DNA of 62,739 nt from an uncultured Desulfobulbaceae bacterium (GTDB taxonomy: Bacteria > Desulfobacterota > Desulfobulbia > Desulfobulbales > Desulfocapsaceae): the NCBI GenBank assembly GCA_903887485.1, contig CAISPV010000005.1, positions 1 to 62,739 on the forward strand. The letters are read 5' to 3'. Position 1 is the stretch's first letter; the number at the start of each line of letters is the position of its first letter. A model generated the notes under the pieces. The model did not search any database. It saw only the letters and a list, made by a program, of their open reading frames with translations, and was not told the origin of the DNA. The position numbers and the translations under genes were made by a program. Positions 27,499 through 35,362 of the stretch are shown here, piece after piece.

Positions 27499-28495
27499 TC
27501 CCGATGAGATCATCTTCTGGCAACACGGGTTTTTCAAACTCAATGCCACCATTGTCTTCACCTGGGGCCTGATGCTGGTGCTGGCCGTCGGTTCACAGCT
27601 CATCACGCGCCAACTTTCCCAGGGCCTGAAACGTTCCCACTGGCAGAATCTGCTGGAAATTGTCGTCACCGGCATCGAGAAACAACTTCAAGAGGTCGGT
27701 CTGAGTCAGCCGCGGAAATATCTCGCTTTTCTGGGCACGCTCTTCCTTTTTGTCGCCGCCGCCAGTCTCTGTATTATCATTCCCGGCTACGAGCCGCCGA
27801 CCGGTTCGCTCTCGACCACGGCTGCCCTCGCGTTGTGTGTCTTTGTGGCCGTGCCGTTCTTCGGCATCGAAGGACAAGGGATGGGCCGCTACCTCAAGTC
27901 CTATACGGAACCGATGTTCATCATGCTGCCGTTTAACATCATCAGCGAGATCACGCGCACGCTGGCCCTGGCTATTCGTCTGTTTGGCAACATGATGAGC
28001 GGGACGATGATTGTCGCTATCCTGCTCACGATTACCCCCTTTATCTTTCCTGTGGTCATGACGGTGCTCGGTTTGCTCACCGGCATGGTGCAGGCTTATA
28101 TTTTCAGTATCCTGGCAGCGGTTTTTATCGCCGCCGCTACACGAGTCCGCAAGACCAGGCCAGAACCGAGGTCCAACGTTGAAGCAGGAACTACGATAAC
28201 AAAAGGAGAGGTTATGGACAGCATGACGATTATCGCGGTGGCATCAATTGTCATTGCCGGCATCACCACGAGTTTTGGCTGTATGGGGCCGGCGCTGGCG
28301 GAAGGCAGGGCGGTCGCGACGGCGCTGAGTTCACTGGCGCAGCAGCCTGATGCCTCCGGCACTATCACCCGCACCCTGTTTGTGGGATTAGCGATGATCG
28401 AGTCCACGGCCATCTACTGCTTCGTGGTTTCGATGATTCTCATCTTCGCCAATCCGTTCTGGAATCACGTCATCGCCCAGACTGGAGGAAAGTAG
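27488..28495 (+). CDS. atpB: N-ATPase a subunit AtpB, reading in frame into the c subunit (a-c read-through)
   Basis: Residues 1 to about 222 are the a subunit, with the essential Arg helix (TLALAIRLFGNMMSG) and conserved membrane helices; it carries the stator half-channels. The usual stop codon is absent. The frame continues through a linker (RKTRPEPRSNVEAGTTITKG) into a complete c subunit and stops at 28495, giving 335 residues. The c part also has its own ribosome binding site and start at 28214. So both a fusion protein and a free c subunit could be made. Whether the fused form is real or the missing stop is a neutral mutation cannot be told from the sequence. Confidence 0.85.
   Translation: MRLSPDEIIFWQHGFFKLNATIVFTWGLMLVLAVGSQLITRQLSQGLKRSHWQNLLEIVVTGIEKQLQEVGLSQPRKYLAFLGTLFLFVAAASLCIIIPGYEPPTGSLSTTAALALCVFVAVPFFGIEGQGMGRYLKSYTEPMFIMLPFNIISEITRTLALAIRLFGNMMSGTMIVAILLTITPFIFPVVMTVLGLLTGMVQAYIFSILAAVFIAAATRVRKTRPEPRSNVEAGTTITKGEVMDSMTIIAVASIVIAGITTSFGCMGPALAEGRAVATALSSLAQQPDASGTITRTLFVGLAMIESTAIYCFVVSMILIFANPFWNHVIAQTGGK
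28214..28495 (+). CDS. atpE: N-ATPase c subunit AtpE (Na+-type ligands), nested in frame at the end of atpB
   Basis: 93-residue proteolipid with two membrane helices. AGGAGAGG sits just before ATG 28214. Gln44 in QQP on helix 1 and Glu63-Ser64-Thr65 plus Tyr68 in IESTAIY on helix 2 reproduce the Na+-binding set of Ilyobacter-type c-rings (Gln32, Glu65, Ser66, Thr67, Tyr70), so the ring probably moves Na+. The sequence is known of the family; the coupling ion here is inferred. Confidence 0.85.
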   Translation: MDSMTIIAVASIVIAGITTSFGCMGPALAEGRAVATALSSLAQQPDASGTITRTLFVGLAMIESTAIYCFVVSMILIFANPFWNHVIAQTGGK

Positions 28496-28498
28496 GTC

Positions 28499-29299
28499 AT
28501 GCTCATTGACTGGTTTACCGTCAGTGCGCAGGTGGTCAATTTTCTCATCCTGGTGTGGTTGCTGAAGCGCTTTCTCTATAAGCCCATTCTCCATGCCATC
28601 GATGCGCGGGAGAAGCGGATTGCCGCAGAACTTGCGGATGCCGATGCGAAAATGAGCGAGGCCCAACAGGAGCGTGACGAGTTCCAGCACAAGAATGAGG
28701 CGTTCGACCAGCAGCGCAGCGCCCTCCTGAACCAGGCGACGGACGAGGCGAAAACCGAACGTCAGCGCCTCCTCGATGAGGCGCGGCAGGCGGCAGACGC
28801 CCTGCGTGCCGGGCGGCAGGAAGCGTTGCAACGCGAACAACAGAGCCTGGGTGATGAAATCCTCCGCCGAACCCGGGAGGAAGTGTTTGCCATTGTGCGC
28901 CAGACGCTGACAGACCTTGCCGGGACGACATTGGAAGAACGGATGAGCGAGGTGTTGACGCGCCGCTTGCAGGAGCTGAACAAAGAGGCGAAGGAGGGTC
29001 TTGCCATGGCCCTGAAGACATCGTCTGATCCGATGCTCGTGCGCAGCGCCTTCGAGCTGCCGTCGGAGCAACGATCGGCGATCCAGCAGGCGCTCAACGA
29101 AATCGTGTCGGCTGACATCCAGGTCCGTTTCGAGACTGCACCGGATCTGATCAGCGGCATCGAGTTCATCGCGAACGGATGGAAGGTCGCCTGGAGCATC
29201 ACGGATTATCTCGCGTCACTGGAAATGAGCGTCGGCGAACTGCTGCAAGGGCAGTCCAGGCCCCAAACTCAACCTGCCGTTCCTGAAGAGGCCGCATGA
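28499..29299 (+). CDS. atpF: N-ATPase b subunit AtpF with long C-terminal extension
   Basis: 266 residues. One N-terminal membrane helix ([16 protein letters not shown]) is followed by a long charged coiled coil (about 35-150), the peripheral stalk. The last 100 residues (from [17 protein letters not shown] to [14 protein letters not shown]) resemble a delta-like region. N-ATPases lack a separate delta gene, so this part probably replaces delta at the alpha contact. It starts three bases after atpE and overlaps atpA by four. Confidence 0.85.
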   Translation: MLIDWFTVSAQVVNFLILVWLLKRFLYKPILHAIDAREKRIAAELADADAKMSEAQQERDEFQHKNEAFDQQRSALLNQATDEAKTERQRLLDEARQAADALRAGRQEALQREQQSLGDEILRRTREEVFAIVRQTLTDLAGTTLEERMSEVLTRRLQELNKEAKEGLAMALKTSSDPMLVRSAFELPSEQRSAIQQALNEIVSADIQVRFETAPDLISGIEFIANGWKVAWSITDYLASLEMSVGELLQGQSRPQTQPAVPEEAA

Positions 29300-30849
29300 A
29301 CGCGCCGCCCGATTCTCTGCAACGTGTCTTTGACCGCGCATTCGCCGGATTAAAACAGGGGCGTCAAACCTTTACGCCGCAACTGACACCGTACGAGGTC
29401 GGCACTATCATCAGCGTTTCCACCGGCATTGCCCGGGTCTCCGGCCTGCCCCATGTGGGTTTTGACGAGCTGGTAAAATTCCCCGGTGATCTGTTCGGTA
29501 TTGCATTTAATGTGGACAAGGATGAGGTCGCGGTTGTGCTCCTCGGCGAATACTGGCATCTGCACGCGGGAGATGAGGTCCGACGCACGGGCAGGGTCAT
29601 GGATGTCGCCGTGGGTGATGGCTTGCTGGGTCGCGTCATCGACCCGCTCGGCCGGCCTCTCGATGACTATGGGCCGGTAATTGGCGGCAAGCGGTTGCCC
29701 ATCGAACGCCCTGCTCCGCCCATCATGGATCGTGCGCCGGTCACCGTGTCGCTCCAGACCGGCATCAAGGTCATCGATGCGCTCATTCCCATCGGCTGCG
29801 GTCAGCGCGAGCTGATTCTTGGTGACCGCCAGACAGGCAAGACCGCCATCGCCATTGATACCATCCTCAACCAGCGGGACCGGAATGTCCTGTGCGTCTA
29901 TTGTGCCATCGGCCAGCGTTCTTCCGCTGTTGCCAAGACTGTGGCTGTCTTGCGGGAGAAGGAGGCGATGGCTTATACCGTTGTGGTGGTGACCGAGGGT
30001 AACGACCCACCAGGTCTTGCCTACATCGCCCCTTATGCCGCGACCAGCATTGCCGAGTCTTTCATGGAAGCGGGCAGGGATGTGCTGATTGTATACGACG
30101 ACCTCACCCATCATGCCCGTGCCTATCGCGAGCTTTCCCTTCTGCTGCGCCGTCCTCCCGGTCGCGAAGCGTTTCCAGGGGACATTTTTTATATTCATTC
30201 ACGCCTGCTCGAACGCGCCACTCATCTGCGCGAGGAACTCGGGGGGGGCTCACTCACGGCGCTGCCCATCATCGAGACCCAGGCGCAAAATATCTCCGCT
30301 TATATTCCGACTAACCTGATCTCCATCACGGACGGGCAGATCTACCTCTCGCCGTCGCTTTTTGAATTGGGCGTACTGCCCGCAGTCGATGTCGGCAAAT
30401 CCGTCTCGCGCGTTGGCGGCAAGGCGCAACGGGTGGCCTACCGCGCAGTGGCTGGCGACCTCAAGCTCGCCTATGCCCAGTTTGAGGAACTCGAGACCTT
30501 TGCCCGGTTCGGGGCTCACCTGGATGAAGATACCCGCAAGATCATCGAGCACGGACGGCGAATTCGCGCCTGTCTTCAACAGCCGGAATTTACTCCGGTG
30601 TCAGTACCTGCGCAAATCGCGGTGCTGCTGGCATTGAGCGCAGAGCTTTTCGATCGCGTGCCGCTTGACCAGATGACAGACGCCGAGCAGGCCTTATACG
30701 AGGCGACGGCTGATATCCCGGCGGAGGTGCGCCAGCGATTGGATAGCGCTGAAAAGTTGAGCGAGGAGGACCGTGAAACGATTGTCCAAATCGCCCGTAA
30801 AGCGCTTGCCCGCTTCCAGCCCAATCCTGAATCCGCCGAGAAATTATGA
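29296..30849 (+). CDS. atpA: N-ATPase alpha subunit AtpA
   Basis: 517-residue nucleotide-binding alpha subunit. The P-loop GDRQTGKT is present with the non-catalytic alpha pattern, as are [16 protein letters not shown] and [16 protein letters not shown]. Length and domains are normal. It overlaps atpF (ATGA) and atpG (ATGA), the compact arrangement of the operon. Confidence 0.95.
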   Translation: MNAPPDSLQRVFDRAFAGLKQGRQTFTPQLTPYEVGTIISVSTGIARVSGLPHVGFDELVKFPGDLFGIAFNVDKDEVAVVLLGEYWHLHAGDEVRRTGRVMDVAVGDGLLGRVIDPLGRPLDDYGPVIGGKRLPIERPAPPIMDRAPVTVSLQTGIKVIDALIPIGCGQRELILGDRQTGKTAIAIDTILNQRDRNVLCVYCAIGQRSSAVAKTVAVLREKEAMAYTVVVVTEGNDPPGLAYIAPYAATSIAESFMEAGRDVLIVYDDLTHHARAYRELSLLLRRPPGREAFPGDIFYIHSRLLERATHLREELGGGSLTALPIIETQAQNISAYIPTNLISITDGQIYLSPSLFELGVLPAVDVGKSVSRVGGKAQRVAYRAVAGDLKLAYAQFEELETFARFGAHLDEDTRKIIEHGRRIRACLQQPEFTPVSVPAQIAVLLALSAELFDRVPLDQMTDAEQALYEATADIPAEVRQRLDSAEKLSEEDRETIVQIARKALARFQPNPESAEKL

Positions 30850-31739
30850 ACGATACCACGGCGACTCTGCGCCGAAAGATCGGCGGAGCCATTGATCTCC
30901 AATCCGTCGTCCGCACGATGAAGGCCATGGCCGCGTCGAGCATCGGCCAATATGAGAAATCGGTGCAGGCGCTGGCCGATTACTCTCGCACGGTGGAGCT
31001 GGGGCTTTGCGCATGTTTCCGGGAAAACGGGTTAGCACCCTTGATTGCCGAACGAAAAAGAGGCTCAGTGACGGGGGTGAGCGCCGTCGTCTTTGGTTCC
31101 GATCAGGGATTGGTGGGCCAGTTTAATGATGTGGTGGCCGATCATGCAATCAAGATGCTGGCTACCCTGCCGCTGGCCAACCTTGAGGTCTGGGCCGTTG
31201 GTGAGCGCGTTCATGCGCGTCTGGCAGACGCGGGCCTGCCGCTGATGGGACTTTTCACCGTGCCGAACTCTGTCAAGGCCATCGCCCCGCTTGTCGGGGA
31301 GATTCTTGTGGAGAGCGAGACGCGCCACAGCCAGGATGAAGGCGCCGAATTCTACCTCTTCTATAATCGACCCACGTCCGGGGCGGTTTATACGCCCGTG
31401 AGTCAGCAATTGTTGCCGCTGGACGAAAACTGGCGTCGCAATCTGGTCCAATTTCCCTGGCCAACGGCAAACTTGCCCGAGGTCATGGGGGGCAACATCG
31501 CGACCTTGCGGGCGCTTATCCGCGAATATCTCTTTGTCTCACTCTTCCGGGCATGTGCTGAATCCCTGGCGAGCGAGAATGCAAGCCGCCTGGCGGCGAT
31601 GCAACGCGCCGACAAAAACATTGATGAATTGCTGGAGGACCTCAAAGGAACATTCCATCGCTTGCGCCAGAGTGGCATCGACGAGGAACTATTCGACGTC
31701 ATCTCCGGTTTCGAAGCGCTGAGCGGAGAGGAGAAGTGA
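30846..31739 (+). CDS. atpG: N-ATPase gamma subunit AtpG
   Basis: 297 residues of the rotor gamma subunit, with N-terminal ([20 protein letters not shown]) and C-terminal long helices that form the central coiled coil. A Rossmann-like middle ([13 protein letters not shown]) is recognisable. It is the last gene of the nine-gene operon. No intrinsic terminator is obvious after it. Confidence 0.93.
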   Translation: MNDTTATLRRKIGGAIDLQSVVRTMKAMAASSIGQYEKSVQALADYSRTVELGLCACFRENGLAPLIAERKRGSVTGVSAVVFGSDQGLVGQFNDVVADHAIKMLATLPLANLEVWAVGERVHARLADAGLPLMGLFTVPNSVKAIAPLVGEILVESETRHSQDEGAEFYLFYNRPTSGAVYTPVSQQLLPLDENWRRNLVQFPWPTANLPEVMGGNIATLRALIREYLFVSLFRACAESLASENASRLAAMQRADKNIDELLEDLKGTFHRLRQSGIDEELFDVISGFEALSGEEK

Positions 31740-31901
31740 GCTGTATGAGCCTGCAGCATGAAAGGGTGTGGCCCCCAATTCGGCGATAGTCCGGTTCGCG
31801 AGCCGGGGCTTCCATTCAGGACAAATATAAAGGACTCAACTTTCCGACTTGTTAATTTATGTTAGCTTACAATAAGTTAGATCAAAAAATGAGCAAACAG
31901 T

Positions 31902-31988
31902 TCGTCATGCCGGGCTTGATCCGGCATCCAGAGAACTCGCGGATATCACGAATGCTGGATTCCGGCTAAAAACATGCCGGAATGACGA
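31902..31988. repeat. Palindromic intergenic repeat (REP/MITE-like)
   Basis: TCGTCATGCCGG at 31902-31913 is mirrored by CCGGAATGACGA at 31977-31988, with internal matching arms (CCGGCATCCAG and CTGGATTCCGG). The pattern of a roughly 90-base imperfect palindrome with GTCAT ends resembles dispersed repeats in many proteobacterial genomes. It lies in the 322-base gap between atpG and glgP, which otherwise holds nothing I recognise. Confidence 0.7.
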
Positions 31989-32061
31989 CAGGAAATTACG
32001 TAATATGTCTTATGATTTTAGCCTGTTATCTCAATTCGGAAAGTTGAGTAAAGGATATGCA

Positions 32062-34608
32062 ATGAGTGAACAAACACCTGCCTGTAAGCCGCTTTACAGT
32101 CTCTTGCCTACAGATATCGAGGGATTCGATTGTCTGACCGAGCTTGCCCTGGATATGCGTTGGTCCTGGAATCATGCCACTGACGAGGTGTGGCAACAGC
32201 TTGATCCGGTGCTGTGGGAACTGACTCATCATCCGTGGGATATCCTGCAGACCGTCTCCCGGGAGAAGGTCAAGGACGTGTTGGCCGATCCGGCCTTTCG
32301 CCAGAAGATAGATCTCTTCGTAGAATCCAGAAAGGAGGCGGCAAAGGTCCCCGCGTGGTTTCAGCAGAATTATCCGCAGGCTCCCCTGGCCTGTGTTGCC
32401 TATTTCAGTATGGAATTCATGTTGAGCGAAGCGCTTCCGATCTATTCGGGGGGGCTTGGCAATGTGGCCGGCGATCAGCTCAAGGCCGCAAGCGACTTGG
32501 GCGTGCCGGTCATCGGCGTGGGACTGCTCTACCAGCAGGGTTATTTCCGCCAGGTGCTGGACAGGGACGGCAGGCAGCAGGCCCTCTACCCCTACAACGA
32601 TCCCGGGCAACTGCCGATTACGCCGTTGCGCCAGGCGAACGGCGAGTGGCTGCGGTTGAAGCTCGACTTGCCCGGTTACCCGGTCTGGTTGCGCGCCTGG
32701 CAGGTCCAGGTCGGCAGAGTAAAACTTTACCTGCTGGACAGCAATGATGCCGCGAATTTTCCCGCCCATCGAGGGATTACCAGCGAGTTGTATGGCGGTG
32801 GGCTGGAGTTGCGGCTGCAACAAGAGATGGTGCTTGGGATCGGCGGGTGGCGCTTGTTCCGCGCGCTTGGCCTGCAGCCGGAAGTCTGCCACCTGAATGA
32901 AGGGCATGCGGCCTTTGCGGTGTTGGAACGCGCCCGGAGTTTCATGAAAGAGACAGGGCAGCCCTTCGACGTCGCCCTCGCCGTGACCCGCGCCGGCAAT
33001 CTTTTCACCACTCACACAGCGGTGTCTGTTGGCTTTGACCGTTTTGCTCCGGCCCTCATCGAGCAATACCTCGGTGGTTATGCCGAACAAAAACTGGGGA
33101 TTACTCTTCGTGATCTGCTGGCTCTCGGCCGCCTGAACCGTGAAGATCCGTCGGAAAGCTTCAATATGGCGTATCTGGCGATCCGCGGCAGTGGGGCGGT
33201 CAATGGCGTGAGTCGCCTGCATGGCAAGGTGAGCCGGCATCTTTTTGAACCTCTTTTTCCGCACTGGCCGGAGGACGAAGTGCCTGTTGGTCATGTAACG
33301 AATGGAATCCACATGCCGACATGGGACTCGGCAGCCGCCGATGATCTGTGGACGGAGACCTGCGGCAAGGACCGCTGGCTTGGGGCAACGGAAAACCTGG
33401 AACATGATATCCGCCGTGTCTCCGACGTCAGGCTCTGGCAATTCCGCCTTGCCGCCAGCAAGTCTTTTGTGAAATACACCCGTGAGCGTTTGTCCAGACA
33501 ACTGGCTGCCTCCGGCGCGTTGCCCGGGGCGGTGGCCGAGGCGCAGAATCTGTTCGACCCGAATGCCTTGACCTTGGGCTTTGCCCGTCGCTTCGCCGCC
33601 TACAAACGACCCAACATGCTGCTGCACGATCCGGAACGACTGCTGCGCCTGTTGACCAATCCTCAGCGTCCGGTCCAGCTCGTCCTTGCCGGTAAGGCCC
33701 ATCCGGCAGACCAATTGGGACAGGCTCTCATCCAGCAGTGGACGCAGTTCATTCAGCGGCCCGAGGCCCGTCGCCACGTGATCTTTCTCAGTGACTACAA
33801 CATGTTTTTGAGCGAACAGATGGTGCAGGGGGTTGATGTCTGGATCAACACGCCACGGCGACCCTGGGAGGCGTGTGGGACGAGCGGGATGAAGGTGCTC
33901 GTCAATGGCGGCATCAATCTCTCGGAATTGGACGGCTGGTGGGCGGAGGCGTACAGCCCGGAGGTGGGCTGGGCGTTGGGGGATCGTCAGGAACATGGTG
34001 ATGATCCGGTCTGGGATGCGGTCGAGGCCGAGGCGCTCTACGACCTGCTCGAACGGGAGGTGATCCCGGAATTTTATGCCCGCGACAAGCAGGGCATTCC
34101 CACGGCCTGGGTGGCGCGGATGCGGGAAAGCATGGCACGGTTGACACCCCGCTTCTCCGCCAATCGCACGGTACGTGAATACACGGAGCAACACTACCTT
34201 CCGGCTGCGGATGCCTACCGTCAGCGCGCTGCCGATCAGGGCGCAATCGGCAGGCAAATAGTAAATTGGCAGCAGATGATGGAACAGCACTGGTCGAATC
34301 TGCGCTTCGGCGAACAGAAGGTGGAGACCAAAGGCGAGCAGCATCTTTTTGAGGTTCAGGTCTACCTTAATGACTTTACTCCTCAGTCAGTACGGGTGGA
34401 GCTGTATGCCGCCGGCATGAGCGGCGGCGCATCGGTGCGGCAGGAGATGAAGTGTGTTCGCCAACTGGTCGGTGCGTCAGAGGGCTATGTCTACAGCGCG
34501 GCCGTTTCTGCGGCCCGTCCATCGACGGATTATACGGCACGAGTGATACCGTACTGCGACGGCGTGGCACTGCCACTGGAAAACGCACGAATCCTGTGGC
34601 AGCGCTGA
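32062..34608 (+). CDS. glgP: Glycogen/alpha-glucan phosphorylase (GT35, short bacterial type)
   Basis: 848 residues of the GT35 family, releasing glucose-1-phosphate from alpha-1,4-glucan with PLP. The N-terminal DUF3417-like part, YFSMEFMLSEALPIYSGGLG, HLNEGHAAFAVLER, GHVTNGIHMPTW and the PLP-lysine motif EACGTSGMKVLVNGG (Lys in SGMK) are present. The C-terminal 120 residues (FEVQVYLNDF on) are a beta-rich extension. The start at 32062 has AAAGGA upstream. It lies within the probable island with the branching-type enzyme, transketolase and RpiB, suggesting glycogen feeding into pentose metabolism. Confidence 0.93.
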   Translation: MSEQTPACKPLYSLLPTDIEGFDCLTELALDMRWSWNHATDEVWQQLDPVLWELTHHPWDILQTVSREKVKDVLADPAFRQKIDLFVESRKEAAKVPAWFQQNYPQAPLACVAYFSMEFMLSEALPIYSGGLGNVAGDQLKAASDLGVPVIGVGLLYQQGYFRQVLDRDGRQQALYPYNDPGQLPITPLRQANGEWLRLKLDLPGYPVWLRAWQVQVGRVKLYLLDSNDAANFPAHRGITSELYGGGLELRLQQEMVLGIGGWRLFRALGLQPEVCHLNEGHAAFAVLERARSFMKETGQPFDVALAVTRAGNLFTTHTAVSVGFDRFAPALIEQYLGGYAEQKLGITLRDLLALGRLNREDPSESFNMAYLAIRGSGAVNGVSRLHGKVSRHLFEPLFPHWPEDEVPVGHVTNGIHMPTWDSAAADDLWTETCGKDRWLGATENLEHDIRRVSDVRLWQFRLAASKSFVKYTRERLSRQLAASGALPGAVAEAQNLFDPNALTLGFARRFAAYKRPNMLLHDPERLLRLLTNPQRPVQLVLAGKAHPADQLGQALIQQWTQFIQRPEARRHVIFLSDYNMFLSEQMVQGVDVWINTPRRPWEACGTSGMKVLVNGGINLSELDGWWAEAYSPEVGWALGDRQEHGDDPVWDAVEAEALYDLLEREVIPEFYARDKQGIPTAWVARMRESMARLTPRFSANRTVREYTEQHYLPAADAYRQRAADQGAIGRQIVNWQQMMEQHWSNLRFGEQKVETKGEQHLFEVQVYLNDFTPQSVRVELYAAGMSGGASVRQEMKCVRQLVGASEGYVYSAAVSAARPSTDYTARVIPYCDGVALPLENARILWQR

Positions 34609-34811
34609 GCTGATTGGCGGGAAAAAATGCCGGGACAGAAACGATGACACAGGTGAATTCAACTGAAGGGAGGTGATTCCGGAATTTTATTTTTTTATAA
34701 CTCACACATACACTACTTTTGATCATAAGATTATAGCTCGCGGCAAGAACACTGGTTGTTAGTCAGGAAATCCTGAAGAGCTTTTCTATCCATCAACAAA
34801 GGAGATACATT

Positions 34812-35111
34812 ATGAGCACGAAAGATGCCTACAAACAGAAGATAGACGCCGAAATGGAACTGGTACAGGCCAAGTTGGCCGAGTTTAAGGTCAAGGCGAA
34901 GAGTCTTACCGCCGATGTCAGCATAAAACATGCCAAGCAGGTTGTTGACGATCTTGAACAGAAGGTCAACACTGCGAAGGCTAAATTGAAAGAGCTGGGC
35001 GAGGCCAACGAAGACGATTGGGAACAACATAAGGACGGAGTGGAAAACGTCTGGCATGTATTACAATCTGCACTGAATGATACCGTCATCATGTTTGAGA
35101 AAGATGTTTAA
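34812..35111 (+). CDS. Small coiled-coil protein
   Basis: 99 residues, almost wholly alpha-helical and rich in Lys, Glu and Ala with heptad spacing (AEMELVQAKLAEFKVKAKSL, LEQKVNTAKAKLKELGEAN). No signal sequence or membrane helix. The start at 34812 has AAAGGAGA upstream. It resembles unnamed small coiled-coil proteins near stress or ATPase genes in chemolithotrophs; function unknown. It is alone between glgP and the first kinase. Confidence 0.6.
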   Translation: MSTKDAYKQKIDAEMELVQAKLAEFKVKAKSLTADVSIKHAKQVVDDLEQKVNTAKAKLKELGEANEDDWEQHKDGVENVWHVLQSALNDTVIMFEKDV

Positions 35112-35151
35112 CCCTAAAAACAGCAATTACCTCATAATGCCAATGCCGCTC

Positions 35152-35230
35152 CCCCTCATCCCCAACCCTTGTCCCTCAGGGAGAAGGGCAAAAACTCCCT
35201 CTCCTTTTGGGAGAAGGTCGGGGTGAGGGG
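35152..35230. repeat. Nested palindromic repeat of the CCCTCATCCCC type
   Basis: CCCCTCATCCCCAACC at 35152-35167 pairs with GGTCGGGGTGAGGGG near 35216-35230, and inner arms (CTCAGGGAG and CTCCCTCTCC/GGGAGAAGG) fold further. The sequence belongs to a class of dispersed intergenic repeats seen in many genomes. Confidence 0.65.
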
Positions 35231-35362
35231 AAGGTTTAGCAATACAAGAAGTTATCGCAAAAATATCCTGATCCTCGTTTGGATCGTGGAAGGTTACGAG
35301 ATCCAAAGCAATCTTTATACCGATTACAGCGTACGGTATCACCGCAAGCAAGGAGGCAGAGA

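Noticed and set aside
32026-34344. 772-codon open frame opposite glgP
   Set aside because: It mirrors the high-GC codon phase of glgP, has no domain, and glgP is fully explained.
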